Assembly: GCA_964017195.1 (NCBI GenBank)
Contig: OZ024887.1
Span: 1 to 64,000 of the forward strand
From: Siderastrea radians
Taxonomy: Eukaryota; Cnidaria; Anthozoa; Scleractinia; Rhizangiidae
Direction of reading: 5' to 3'
DNA: 64,000 bases
Of this stretch, positions 1-12,100 are shown piece by piece; position 1 is the stretch's first letter; each line of letters opens with the position of its first letter. The translations under genes were made by a program, and so were the position numbers. Under the pieces are notes generated by a model that had not been told where the DNA came from, did not search any database, and worked only from the letters and a program-made list of their open reading frames with translations.

Positions 1-875
1 TAGTAAGAGGCTTTAGAGTCGTTGATGTTGCAAGAATACTTCACGTTTGGTAGATATTTGTAAAGAAATTTCAACATTTCTTCAGAATTAAATACCTGCC
101 CGGTGGATTATCCTAGGCGGCGGGTGGTAAGCGTGCGTTTAAACTCGCGAATAAGCTAAACCAAAGTGTGAAGTAATAATTCTAGCTTTTCTGACCTGAA
201 AATAGCACACGACATGTTATTCACCACGAGTATAAATCTGGCAATATCCCGAAGTGTACGAGGACGAAATTCAGGAGTGGATAGAGTATGCAACGGGAAA
301 ACGAATCATGATCGGCGTGCGATCAACCGATTCGTGAAGAAAATGGGTTTTACAAGAAGAAAGGTACGTCTGACTAGCTGCATTTTTTTGGAAGGAACAC
401 TGCTAATTCTAATCACCTATCACCTCCGGAATGAATTGAAAAAACAAAATAAAGCATAAGCTTATAATGGGCTTGTAACGTTTGTTGTTCTACGTTTCGC
501 GAATGTAAACGTATAACGCTGTGACATGATAGGAAAATTGTTATTTCTACAAGCGGGAACGGGGAATCGAGGAAAATATTTAAGCTTACTTTCAAGTTTA
601 CTTCTTCGTTATAACTCAAGACGATTGCCAAAGAACGTGATGAGGGAAACAGGACGATGTATTGTCGTAGGATCGCTGAATTTCACCGAGAACAGTTGCT
701 ATTTATAGATGAATCTGAGAAGTTCTGATTCATCTATAAATAGCAACTGTTCTCGATGAAATTTAGCGATCACCCACGACGATACATGTCGACAAGAAAT
801 GTCGAAATTTCTTTACAAATATCTACCAAACGTGAAGTATTCTTGCAACATCAACGACTCTAAAGCCTCTTACTA
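1..875. mobile_element. Foldback/TIR element, ends TAGTAAGAGGC
   Basis: Bases 1-82 are the reverse complement of 794-875 with one or two mismatches, giving about 82-bp terminal inverted repeats that start TAGTAAGAGGC. A second long inverted repeat (652-718 against 722-790) sits next to the right arm. No transposase-like reading frame is visible inside, so this is a non-autonomous foldback or MITE-like element. Its left end coincides with the window edge, so the target duplication cannot be checked. Confidence 0.7.
652..790. repeat. Internal palindrome of the foldback element
   Basis: About 65 bp ending near 718 are repeated in reverse complement from about 722 to 790. The arms share the stretch GAACAGTTGCTATTTATAG and are separated by only a few bases. 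Transcribed or single-stranded, this would form a strong hairpin. No coding function is visible. Confidence 0.75.
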
Positions 876-3150
876 GTCAATATATGACTCGCCAGCGCAA
901 ATTTACGGGATAATTTGACGCTATCTTTATTCCTTCGAGCTCAATTCAATTGCGGTAACATCACACACTTTCCATATAAGGTATGATTGACGGAAGCGTA
1001 TTGCAAAGTGCTCAGAGGTGTTTTGAAAAGAAAAGTCGCGTAGTAGTGAAAATGGTGGTAACGGCTAAAGTTCACATTTTTCTGAGTGAAATAATGAAAA
1101 AATCTTGTGACAAGTTTTTACCACGCTTTGACGATTTCGTGTTTTTTGTAACCGACAGCAAAATACACCAGACTCTGAATTTTTACTTGAAAAGTACCAA
1201 AGCAAATCGCTTGGCAAAGGTTATCCGCGTTTTATCCGGCAAATTCACTGAATCGTGCACTACGTTGCTCCATCGAGCAAGGCTCAGAAGGCTTCACAAA
1301 TACATTCAAAATACGCACAGCAAACTTGTTTTAACGAAAGTAAACTTCGGAAGCAAATTTGTATTTAAAAACTGACCTTTATTCCATTCGAAGAAGTGCC
1401 CAAATCCACTGAATTACTTCTCTGAGTTCGCGGTAAATCACTCGATCGCTGCAACTGGCTCGCCGTTCAAAAATTTTCGCTGTCACACTATCAAAAATAA
1501 TCTCTTCTTTTTAACTCGCAGGTGATTTCTGAGAAGTTCAGTCAATTAAAAGTCAAAATTTACAGATTACCAATTGTGTCCTCAATGAATACTTCCAGAA
1601 CCGCTGTAGTTCTGCACAAAACATCTTCATCAATAACCTCAACGCCATCTTGGCGCTCCATAGACCCGTTGCCATGGCAATTTTGTAATTTTACATGTGA
1701 AATTATAAATTGACGCTGAAATTTCGCGCCAAAATTAAGGAGTAATTTGTCACCCATGATATTAGCTTAGTAATTTCATAATTAAACTGCTACACAAAAG
1801 CTGTCTTTAATTAAAGCCAGATGCTGCCTGAAGTCAATGTCAGCTTATTCATCGGACAGTGCTTATTTACAATCATGCACTGACACTGTGGTTGTGGACA
1901 GAAGATTTATAAACCAAGGAATGAACCAGTACCCTCATACGACAAGGTCAAGCTCAAGCAACCCAGCCAGATCATAAAGGTCATAAATATATTTAACTAA
2001 CAGATTTGCCTGACAGATTATCAAGACTAACAATTAAGTGTAGCCCCAACCTACTGTATACATAACTTTCCTGGGAATAACAAATACATGTAACTAATTT
2101 TAAAATAACAAACAAGTTATCTTGTCGGTAACATGTTGCTGTCAGTGGCTAACAACTAAACTCCTCAGTCCAAACTGATTTCTGCATGGTAATGTCATTT
2201 TGGTCACCTACACGTAATGGATGATGACCAACATCTCTCCCTGTGCTTTGAATGCTGGTTACATGTATAATGTGCACTACCCAAAAATATGTTTACTTCC
2301 TCCGCAGAAGGTTTTTCTGTTTTGCACCTACCTCACGAGATTCCAACTTAGCTTCATACTTTGCTTCTAAAATTTTGGCTTTTAATACCCCCTTCCCCCT
2401 AGGAATTTCCAATGACCTTCCATGGGGTGGGTATCGATTTTTTTCTGGAACTATGCAATAACTGTAACACAACACTAGACAAGTATTGTTGCTGGTTAAC
2501 AAATGTTTGAGCACACATCTGTTGAGTATAACACAGAAAAGACTGACAAATTTTCAACATCATTATGCATCCGTGGTTATTATCATGGATGACTGTTCAC
2601 AGTATCTCATCATATCGTACAAGTTGTTAAATGGTAGTACAACACTGTTTCTGTTGCTGAGTAACAAGTTTTATGGATGACAACCGATATACAGGTATTC
2701 ATGTCCTACGTGTAACTACTACTATAATGCTGGCTAACAATGTTAACAAACACAGTTCAAAAGAATTACATAGATCAGGGCTCAGAAACCAACATCTCTT
2801 CCTCCATTGTATGCTTCAGGTAATGTCTCCTTACATGACAGACCCCGCCACTTTATGAAAAGGAAAACAATAACTATTTGTGTCCAGCATGCTAATCAAA
2901 GTGAAAAATCCTGTCTGCAACCAAAATACTCATCTCAGAAACAAACCTATGGAGGTTCAGGAATCTCACGAGAATAGTCCCAAACAACGTGTTGAAAGAA
3001 ACTTTAGGAGTCTTCACAGCTATCTAGATCAAAGTAATGAAACAGTTAAAAAATAAATATTGCTCATTTTCTGCTCATTTTCTACTCATTACAAGAACCA
3101 CTAGATATTATATTGTATCTACATTATTATTAATTGTTAAGCAAATACAT
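876..3150. other. AT-rich spacer with no recognised gene
   Basis: Only short open frames occur here. The longest (983-1375, 130 codons) has low-complexity composition and no recognisable domain. The stretch may be intronic or intergenic; I see no conserved motif. Confidence 0.4.
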
Positions 3151-3717
3151 GTAAATGTATGTGATAGTACATGATAATCTACATGATATTAACATAGTTA
3201 CATACTTGGACTTACTCAATTTTATTTTTGTTCTGTATTTTTATTTATAAATCTAAACATGCAAGTATGTAACTGTATGCAAATAAGCATACAAATTCCA
3301 TGAATGCAATAGATTTTATTAACCCTTTCACTCCCGGAGTCAATTATGGAGACATGGTATGTAGTGCTTACTTCTGAGTCTGTGGACGAAATCCTATGGT
3401 ATGACCATTCAAATGAAATCTCTTTGTCAATACTTTTGCAGGGTACAGTTTAAGGGACTTGAAAAAAATGAAATTAAGCATTTTCTTAAATTTTTATTTT
3501 GGCCACTTCTAGGAGTGAAAGGCTTAAGTAAATGTATGTGATAGTACATGACAAATATCTACCTGACATTAAAATAGATACATACTTGGGCTTAGTTTTG
3601 GCTACTCCATTTAATTTTTGTTGTACATTTTTATTCACAAATCTGAACGTGTATGTACCTATATGTAAATATGCTAAAGATTTGATACTAATTACATGAA
3701 TGCAATAGATTTTACTA
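3151..3717. repeat. Diverged local duplication (about 170-190 bp units)
   Basis: Bases 3151-3318 and 3528-3717 are similar from the shared start GTAAATGTATGTGATAG to the shared end TGAATGCAATAGATTTTA. The copies have diverged by substitutions and small indels, so the duplication is old. The TTAA-flanked MITE lies exactly between them. Confidence 0.7.
3323..3523. mobile_element. TTAA-flanked MITE (piggyBac-like)
   Basis: TTAA stands at 3319-3322 and again at 3524-3527. Just inside, CCCTTTCACTCC on the left is mirrored by GGAGTGAAAGGC on the right, giving roughly 12-bp TIRs. A TTAA target duplication with CCYT-type ends is the known signature of piggyBac elements. The 201-bp body has no coding potential, so this is a non-autonomous copy. 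Confidence 0.65.
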
Positions 3718-6316
3718 AGGGTTGGTATGTTTTCTACTTGAAGAGACTTGGTAGACGTCACTGTGTTGTAACAAAATCAAGTAACTACAGCAGGCAAAGT
3801 GTAGAAAATGTGTAGCCTAAGATGCAAAAAGTCAACCAAAATAATCATTTTTTAAAGCAAAAATTGATAGAAGGTGTTAAAGGCAGTTCTCGAACAAGTT
3901 ATCTGTAAAAAATAATTAAAGTTATCTTAATAAATGAAGAAATTCTAGAGTATTCTTCACTTCCATGAACATAACTGTGGATTTTACACATTAAGAGAAA
4001 CTGATAGTTGAAAGACAAAATTAATGTCCTATTGTAACACGACCTTTAGGACAGAATGCCACATCGCAAAGTTGACACCATGTAGAATATGAAATTCATG
4101 ACAGCTAGGGTGCACATATACTGCACAGAGGCTAAAAAATGTGTTGCGCGTGGTCAGGTGCGCTAAAATGCTGCCCAGAGGCCCACAAATAATGCAAATC
4201 CCTCGGGGCTATCAGAAAAAATTGTTTACTGTGTAGAAAGTCTGCGATTTTGTCGGTAAGGTAGAAATTTCATTTTTGAAGGGGGTGGGTTGGGTGGGAC
4301 CCCGCCCCTCAAAAAAGTGCTCATTTTGGTGCAACGGCCTTAGCATAAAAGCACCTCAGATTCCGTTCGGGCACCTCAAAAAAATCATTTTGGCGCTATT
4401 CTTATAGAATTTGGCGATACTAAAAAGTGCCACACTTTTTGGGGACTTGAATTAGTCCCAAAAAGTTAATTGGCGATCTCAGCTGCATGCACAAAGGTCA
4501 AAAATGCATTCAAATCCTTTGGGACCATCAGAAAAAATTCCTTTTGTTGAAAACTACCTATCCTTGCAGTTGAAAGTACATGTACAAATGTAGTAACCAA
4601 TGACAAATAAAGATATTGTAGAATACCATTCAAAACTAAGTTGACAGTTTGTTGTGAGTCTCAGTTCTTGACTCGCTACTCAATACTCGATTCCTGCAAG
4701 AACTGAATATCGAAAATTAGTTATCGAGAATCGAGACTAACACAACACTATTCATTTCGCGCGAACCCATATTCGAGTTAATCAGTTTGAGCTGAAACGT
4801 TTTAAAATGAGGGGAAGGATTTTGGTTTTGTTTGTCTTTTTTGTTTTGTTGTTTCCTTGAGAAAGGAGGCAAATACTCGAAACTGAACAAAGGCTGTTCC
4901 GGTTTGATAATTTGTCCAGGAATCAAGTATTGTGAATGAAAAATCAATTATCGACTTTTGAATGGTGCTGTATAATTTGTAGAAAAGTGACCAACATGTT
5001 GATGCCTTTGTATTTTATTAAAACATCAACATTACAAGCAATGTAACACTGGAATTAAAATTCCAAACAAGCCTGATCAATAAAGGACTATTTCCTTTTC
5101 TTGTAGAAATATAAAGGGGATATATTAAAAGGGCAAGATAGCTAGATAATCCCACAATTATCTCGACAATTTGTATTGGTTAATCCCAATCTTGAACATA
5201 CAGTGTAATCCCGATTTTTTGAACCTCAGTGGGGAATAGGAAATTGGTTCGAATTATCTGCGGGTTTGAAAAATCGGGGGTAAAATTACAGTGTTTGACT
5301 GGGGAAGGGAAGCCAGTTTTGGTTCGAATTATTGGGAGTTTTCAGAAACCGAGAGCTTGAGAAATCAGGATTCTACTGTATGTTGTTACACCGCTGGTTT
5401 CTTCGTCTCACCTTCCCTAATTCCCCCTCCCCCTTACCTATAGGAATCGTTCAATCAGATAAAATTCATCATTAATCGTGCAGTTCTCTTTATTCAGACT
5501 TTTTTAAAACATCTAAACACAAAAAATACATTCCCATAGAAAAACAAATTGTCTCTACCCATCAACGTAAAATGGAAACTTCGAAAACACAAGACTACTA
5601 ACCTTGAGTCTGCTTGAGTACACAGATGTTTGTCACATCAGGAGTGCTTCTAAACATGTCCGCTGTTGGTTTCGATACTGCTTCCAGCACTTTTCGTCGA
5701 GTGTTAATTACCTTCTCAGTGTTGACACAACATACTGTGACTACCGACGTTTTCTTCAATGTATTATACTCGGGATAGGCTATTTTAATTGACGATTAAC
5801 TTGAATCAAGGGTCACGAGAGGCAAAAGTTGAAGCGGCTTTGTTACAGACGAATATCATGTGCAGAGTAGTTTCGATAAAGTAGAACGTCCAGCACTTTA
5901 AGTCGAGTGTTAATTACCTTCCCAATGTTAACAATCCAAGCTGCTACTGCTGGTGTTTTCCTCATTATATTTTACGCATCATAGGCTAATTAAATTGACT
6001 ATTTCTCTGAATCAGGAGTCACGAGAAGCAAAAGTTTGATCCGCTCCTGTTTTGAAAATTGCGACATACTCGCCATGACATTACGCGAAGCTGCCTGGAA
6101 AATGTCGTCAAACTGTGTTAAACATTTCTGTTTTGCCAATATATCGGCTAAAATAGATCATCCAGTAACTTTTTAACATCTCTGGTATTCAAGATAAGCA
6201 ATTGCGTGTCAGTGGTGGGCACAAGAAAGAAAAAACCATAAACACCCGAGCGTCCATCTTGCAACTCGCTGAGCGAGCTGCTCGCCGATTTTTCCAACCG
6301 GATGTGACGTCAATTT
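3718..6316. other. Spacer without recognised gene
   Basis: AT-rich sequence with scattered short open frames. None shows a domain or a convincing exon structure. Confidence 0.35.
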
Positions 6317-7981
6317 TTGGTGGATTATCAGGTCACGAAAATTGGCGAAGTTTGCTTCCTCCCTCCCCCCCCCCCCGGTCATGGCCTTTCATATTCTCAA
6401 ATCGAAGAGCTCGAGACGTTTGTTGAGACAATTGCTGAGCAGCAAATATCGAACAACAGTAATGGGGTACTGTTGCCGAGCGTGTGCAGTCCCGGTATTC
6501 CAGATGTTTTCTGTTGGGACAACAATGACCTCCAAGAGAAAACGTTGTCAGGTATGTATTCAGTCTAATATAAGTTAATTATTGATCGTTTTATTGACGT
6601 GAAAGTTTACCTCTTTAGTTTCAAAATTCTTAACAATTACTGGACTACATTACCTTCTAACAACTACTTTGCATATTACATGACCACAATAATAACTATT
6701 TCAATAGTAGACTTGTACTTGTCTTCTTCCAGGCAAGGGAACAACACAATGCACAAAGGGTATAGTGGTTCAACGAAGGCCCTCCGAACAACAGCAACTG
6801 ATACCAGCTTGGACAGAATTTTGTCATCAAGCTTCAGGAAGAGAATGGTCTTCGAGAGAGTTGCGTCGGGTATTGTCCAGTCATCGAGTCAAGTCCCACA
6901 GAGCTGCAGAGGTCGCTGCAAATAGCGGATCAGTTGTGTCAGAAAGACGTGATAGCAGTGTTTCATCAAGCTATCTATGCCAAGGCTTTAGAAATAGTAT
7001 GGAAAAATCCACAACAGTTTGAGCGTGTTGTCTTAAGGATTGGAACATTTCAACATTTCAGACAATTTGCGCATCTCTTGCTGCTATTGGTAAGAGATTT
7101 GCTGGCGCTGGACTGGAAGAGGGACGGAAAGGGGGGATGTCGTGCACGGTTCACGGGAATTAAAATCGAAAATTCACGGTTCACGGGAATTAAAAGAGAC
7201 TTTTCACGAATCACGCACAATTCAGCGTTTGATTTTATTTTTCACCCATATATACTTCAAAACTGACGTGTCGACCATTTTGAATTATTGCATACAAATG
7301 AAATAATTGTTTTTCACGCTCTATAATACTAAACGTACAATAATTCACAACTGAATGCCATAGTCTACACAAACAGAACTGGTTACACTTCATTACTTGC
7401 AATTCTTTAGTGTAGTGTGGATGTGCAAGAACAATATCTTTGCCAGTAGTTTCATAGGTTTCATAAGGCAATGACATAGCTGCTACACAGACTACACAAT
7501 AAACTGTTCACATCTGTGGCCGGACAACTCTGACCATTCGACCTCTACTTGTCTGTTTGCCACGGAGAAAGGCCAGTACATCTTCATCATCGCTCAGGCG
7601 TTCACTTACATCAGAATCTGTGTCATATTCTTGCATTTGTTCCGAGTCATCGGAACAGGCAGAAGAAGCCTCGTGCTCCTGTTGATCATGCGGCTGAATG
7701 TGTAGTTTCTACATCATCTGGAGAAGGTTGAGTTGGCAAAACTACTTTCTCTGCTGGTGTATAATAGGAACGGTACAATTATTGAGAGGAAGTGTCCCGC
7801 CCTTAAACTTTGTTGTCTCCTGACGCACGCTGCGCTGACGGACGGCCCTTCCATTGTCAGAAGTCCATTCTCTCGTCTGGTCTTTCTGTCTGGCATTGAG
7901 CTGCCTCATTGGCTTAAGGTGGCTCATTCTAGGAATAGCGGAAGAGACGTTGCTTGTTCGACAACAGGATAATATGATGAG

Positions 7982-8275
7982 TCATGTGTGAAATAGAACC
8001 ATTCCTCGGTTACTGAACGTGGGTCTTTGTTCATTCCACTGTGCCTGGGTATTTATTGCATAGGTCTTGTTACCATCTGGCCCTTTTTCTAAGCGGCATA
8101 GTTTTATATCAATGCTGGACCCGAGGCCTCGTTTTTCAGCTGCCTCACTGAGGTCTACCACGTGCCGTACAAACGCTTGCAACGAGCAGTGCTTTCCCGA
8201 TAAAGGAATGCCAACGAACGCATTAATTGCATTTGAAGATGTTGTTGGATCCACATAATAGACAACACCTTCCAA
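7982..8275 (-). CDS. Unassigned coding fragment inside the 3.2 kb TIR element
   Basis: A 97-codon open frame without low complexity encodes a plausible globular sequence (motifs VVYYVDPTTSSNAINAFVG and TYAINTQAQWNEQRP). Further minus-strand frames follow downstream to about 7500 but are broken. It could be the remnant of the element's own protein. I do not recognise the family, and no catalytic motif is evident. Confidence 0.3.
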   Translation of the reverse strand: MEGVVYYVDPTTSSNAINAFVGIPLSGKHCSLQAFVRHVVDLSEAAEKRGLGSSIDIKLCRLEKGPDGNKTYAINTQAQWNEQRPTFSNRGMVLFHT

Positions 8276-8298
8276 AACTTGAAAAACGCTTCCTTCAC

Positions 8299-8456
8299 CA
8301 GGGGCGGATTTAGGGCTGGGCCGAGGGGGCCAAGGGGGGCTGCGGCCCCCCCCTTTTGTCTGGGAATTTTTTCTTTTGCAAACAACGTCTGTTGGATGGT
8401 ACTTCGTGCTTTGTTACTTTAGATATATTTTCTGCGGCCCCTGATGATCGCCCCTG
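8299..8456. mobile_element. Short hAT-like MITE (CAGGGGCG ends)
   Basis: CAGGGGCGG at 8299 is mirrored by CGCCCCTG ending at 8456. CAGGGGCG-type ends are common in hAT-derived MITEs. A GC-rich patch with runs of G and C follows the left end (8318-8363). No clear 8-bp target duplication is visible. Confidence 0.45.
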
Positions 8457-8696
8457 TCACAAGTGCAACTGTGGGACGTAGCAACTCATCGCTGCGCCTT
8501 ATAAAGAGTGGTTTTAGAAGCACCATGCGAGAAGACCGCCTCAACGCACTGCTGCTGCTCTTTATTCACAAGGACATAGCCCTGGATTATGATGCAATTA
8601 GTGACGACTAAAAATGTTCGGTGTGTAGCCAGGCATGTTAAAAATTTTGGTAAAAAAAGAATTAAAAAGTTGACACTGGCTAAAAATATGGTTATG

Positions 8697-8728
8697 GACG
8701 TTTCGGCCACTACTGTTGCCTTCCTCAG
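8697..8728 (-). ncRNA. Hammerhead-ribozyme-like core of a Penelope LTR
   Basis: Read on the minus strand, the sequence is CTGAGGA, then a stem closed by GGC/GCC, then GAAAC and GTC. This fits the hammerhead core CUGANGA - stem II - GAAA - GUC cleavage site. Penelope-like elements are known to carry such motifs in their LTRs. Self-cleavage is inferred, not shown. Confidence 0.5.
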
Positions 8729-8769
8729 CAAAGATAAAGAGTTGCAAACGTTCTTCGAGGTTTCAACAT

Positions 8770-9159
8770 CAAGGTCGCCCATAAACCTATTCGCACCATC
8801 TCGAGTATACTCAAAAAGCCAAAAGACAAGATCGAGAAAGAGGCTTCCAGAGGAATCGTATATAAGATCAAATCTAAAGATTGTGACTGTGTTTATGTTG
8901 GTCAGACATCACGCGCGCTAAAAACACGTGTGAAAGAACACGCAAAGGCCATAGCAACATTGGATAAAACTCTTTGTTGGCCAAACACCATATGCTTAAC
9001 GGTCATCAAATAGATTTAGAGAGCGTTGAAATTGTCGACAGGTCATCGGCGTGGCGGCAAAGACTAATTCTTGAAGCTTGGCATTCCGTGCGAAATAGGA
9101 ACACTATCAACGAACACATAGCGCTACCAAACGTATACAATAACATTAGGAATTTTTAG
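8770..9159 (+). pseudogene. Penelope-like GIY-YIG endonuclease domain, frameshifted
   Basis: The C-terminal region of a Penelope polyprotein. CVYVGQTSRALKTRVKEHA (about 8891-8947) is the GIY-YIG-type core; AWRQRLILEAWHS and a terminal NNIRNF follow. The first part reads in one frame and the second in another, joined across an A-run near 8965, consistent with a one-base deletion. The reverse transcriptase domain is absent, so this is a 5'-truncated dead copy. Confidence 0.6.
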
Positions 9160-12100
9160 AGTCATTAAGAATACTCTAGAGACTATTGTGGCACTCAGAA
9201 AGTTCCTTCGAGGTGTGATTTAGTTTTATCACACATCGGTTACATATTCTAAGCAGGACGCCGTTAGACATTTGCATTTTTATCTTTGCTGAGGAAGGCA
9301 ACAGTAGTGACGACTATGTCAAGCGCAACCAGAGAAGGATGACATTTATCAATCCCCTGCAATGACTGTTCTTATGATTGTTCTTAAAGTCATGTTCTTG
9401 GGATACATTTCGTTTGTTCAAATTTTTTTATAAATCCCCTTAGAATCTGTGTTCGAAGCCTACATTCAGTAAGTCGCAAATGACCAATGCTCCCAGAATG
9501 CATGCAGTAAATATGGGTCTCAAAGAAACTAGATTTGCCAATTTTTGAGGGAGAAAATGCTGCCGCCTTTGCCGGGAGGTTGTGCTCTCGCCGCAATTGC
9601 TACGGCCCCTGATAGCATCATAAAGTGTTAACTCCTTCTTTGACCACAACCACACCTGTGTTTTATTTAAAATTTCAGCATTACGTGTTCAATTTGGAAT
9701 TCAGGCATTTGCTGAATTTAAGCGTCCAGAATGCACTAGATTGCATCTCAGAGAACTTCAATTTGAAAAATTTTCCCGGGGAAGCATGCCCCCGGATCCC
9801 CCAGAATGTCGCGCCGTTGGCGGTCCAGATGGGGGCTGTCGCGCCCACATTTACACTATACTATATCTCTCGGCCCCCTCTATCACAAAATCCTCCGTCC
9901 ACCCCTGCTCACTGTCCGTACTTATACTTTCGCTCGCCATATTTCAAATGACATAAAATTATTACAGATCACGGCGGAGTTATTCATGCGAGTCATGTGA
10001 CGTCTGGACATGTCTTGGTAGTGCGTGACGAGCGTGGCATTTTGTTGACAGACTAAACCTTGACATATCAAGTTCCGCGAACGTTTTCGAGTTCTGACAT
10101 GACTGACATGCGTTACTACTATGTTATTGAATATTTCACGAAAAATGAACTAATTATAGACCGTGTTCACGAATCTCGAGAAATAAATTAGTTATTTCAC
10201 GAATCACGGGAGTACTTTCTCTCACGGATCACGGGAAATAAATTCTTTCTTTCACGATTCACGGCAATTAAAAATAGGCGTTCACGGTTCACGGAAAACC
10301 CCCTTTCCGACCCTCCTGGAAGATGTCCTCATTAAAAGTGGAGTTGTTGCTTCTGGCTCAGTCACAGGTGTGCTCCAAGGAAAACATTACAACCACTGTT
10401 CGCACACACAAGGTAAGCCACATTTCTTTGTCTTATTAGTTCGATGCGCTGTCCAGGCAAACTCTAGGCTTGCCTATTTCCTTTTGCTGTTAGTTTTAAC
10501 CACACAAGTGCAATATGCTTGTGCTTAGACCTTATTAGTACGTATGTTATGCTGGGTCCATTTGAAATTAAAATATGGTTTTTCGTCTTAATATTTTAGG
10601 TGTAATCTGGACACCCGCAAACGTCGAACTCAAAGCTATGAGCAGCTGAATCGAGTTTATATTTAAAAAAGTAGTGCGACAGTATAAAAAGGTTTATTGT
10701 GATTTTTCATAACATGGTTTGGTTTCTCCTAGATTTTTCAGATCGTATTTGAGGCTTAGCATCGACTTCAGTGGCAAGAGTTCTGAGAGTAGCTTGTTAA
10801 CTCTCTCGTAAGAGCACTACAGCTATTCAGAGAGGAATTCAACAAAGAAAGCTTTGATTTTGTGCTGTCCTTGCCAGAATTTCAAGAGCTAGCAGATCTT
10901 TACAGTCAATACTCCCAGGATGAACGAGACGGTCCACTGAAGGTTTTCTGGAATTCGTACGTGGAGATGGTATCTACTTTGCTTGGTCTCATCAGGGCTA
11001 CAAGCGAATAGAAGGAGAGTGGGAGCTTCACCTGGAATGTATCAAGTCTATGCTACCATGGATTCACGCGTACGACCGCACTAATTATGCAAGGTATTTA
11101 CCAATGTATCTTCGTGACATGTTGGCTCTTCTGGATACCCACCCCGACGCTTAGACCCCCCCGTCAAGGAGACTTTGGTGTACAGCGAACATCGTTACAT
11201 TGCCTTCTCGCAGATTCCTGTTGATCTGACCATCGAGCAAACTCTGAATCGCAACACGAAACTCTGGGTGGAATAATAGGCTTTAGCCTCAAGAAGGGAG
11301 CGATGCAGCGGTGGCTTTTGACAGCTCACGCAAGAGCAAACTTTGTTGACAGGTGTAGAGAGATGGCCTCAGCCCACCATGATGACAAGAGCAAGGCACA
11401 CAAGGAGTTTTGTTCTGTACGAAAGAAGAGGGACGAGGAAGACGTGCCGAAGGTCATGGAGGTGAACACCCATTAGCGAAATCCCTTTGGAACCTCAGAG
11501 TAACTCGTCAGTCTCAGTTGTGATTCCGCTGCTAACGCCTCTCTGAAGGAAGACCTGGTAACGGCAAAAGAGAAAGGGGAGTCTGCCCTTGCGTCATTTG
11601 TGGAAGATCGGCTCACCACCAACACGATAGGATTCTTTGACAGCTGCCCAGGCTGAATCTAGGGGGGTTTGGCGAAGTAAAGAAGACCGTTAGTGCGGGA
11701 GGCAAGAGTTTTGTCTTTCAAGCAGATAGAAATCTCTTTGCTAGACTGTTGGTTATAAGCCAGAGTCATGACATCGACTTGAGAAACCTCCTCACACATG
11801 AGCCTGGACCCTTTGCTTGGTCTCTAGCTGCATTCGATGGATCTCTGCCCTAGACCAACGGGTCAGTTTTAGTGAAGCTCCTCGAGGATGGAGTAGAACC
11901 CCTTCAAAGTCCGCCTCAGGCTTCTGCCTTCATCATAGATGCCATGGCACTACTCCAAACTCTAACTAGAGTACCTGACCGGTTCGGAAACGCTGAGCAA
12001 GTATCTCTAGCATCGGCGACAGTGTTCCACCAAGCGAGGAAGATCTTAGGAGAATCGAGAAGTTCGTGTGCGCGCTGTACAATGACGTTAACAGTTGAAG

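Larger units (their letters stand above)
8651..9310 (+). mobile_element. Penelope-like element fragment flanked by inverted LTR-like pieces
   Basis: A GIY-YIG coding remnant (8770-9159, +) is preceded by a reverse-complement LTR-like segment (8651-8735) and followed by a direct partial copy (about 9287-9312), both carrying CTGAGGAAGGCAACAGTAGTG. Oppositely oriented LTR pieces around a 5'-truncated copy are a known Penelope arrangement. The segment AGCCAGTG plus an AT-rich run is shared with the copy near 42.8 kb. Confidence 0.6.
7119..10315. mobile_element. 3.2 kb TIR element inserted in the CXC-family gene
   Basis: The left end GAGGGACGGAAAGGGGG (7119) is mirrored at the right end (complement GAGGGTCGGAAAGGGGG, ending 10315). 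CTGGAA flanks both sides (7113-7118 and 10316-10321). Removing the element and one CTGGAA rejoins the surrounding reading frame without a gap, which fixes the boundaries. Repeats of the type TTCACGRWTCACGG crowd both subterminal regions (7150-7215 and 10190-10290). The interior holds Penelope debris, a MITE and one unassigned minus-strand reading frame, but no transposase I recognise. Superfamily unknown; a 6-bp duplication is uncommon. Confidence 0.75.

Noticed and set aside
983..1375. 130-codon open frame on +
   Set aside because: No recognisable domain and no splice or promoter support; it lies in AT-rich spacer. Kept out of the gene list.
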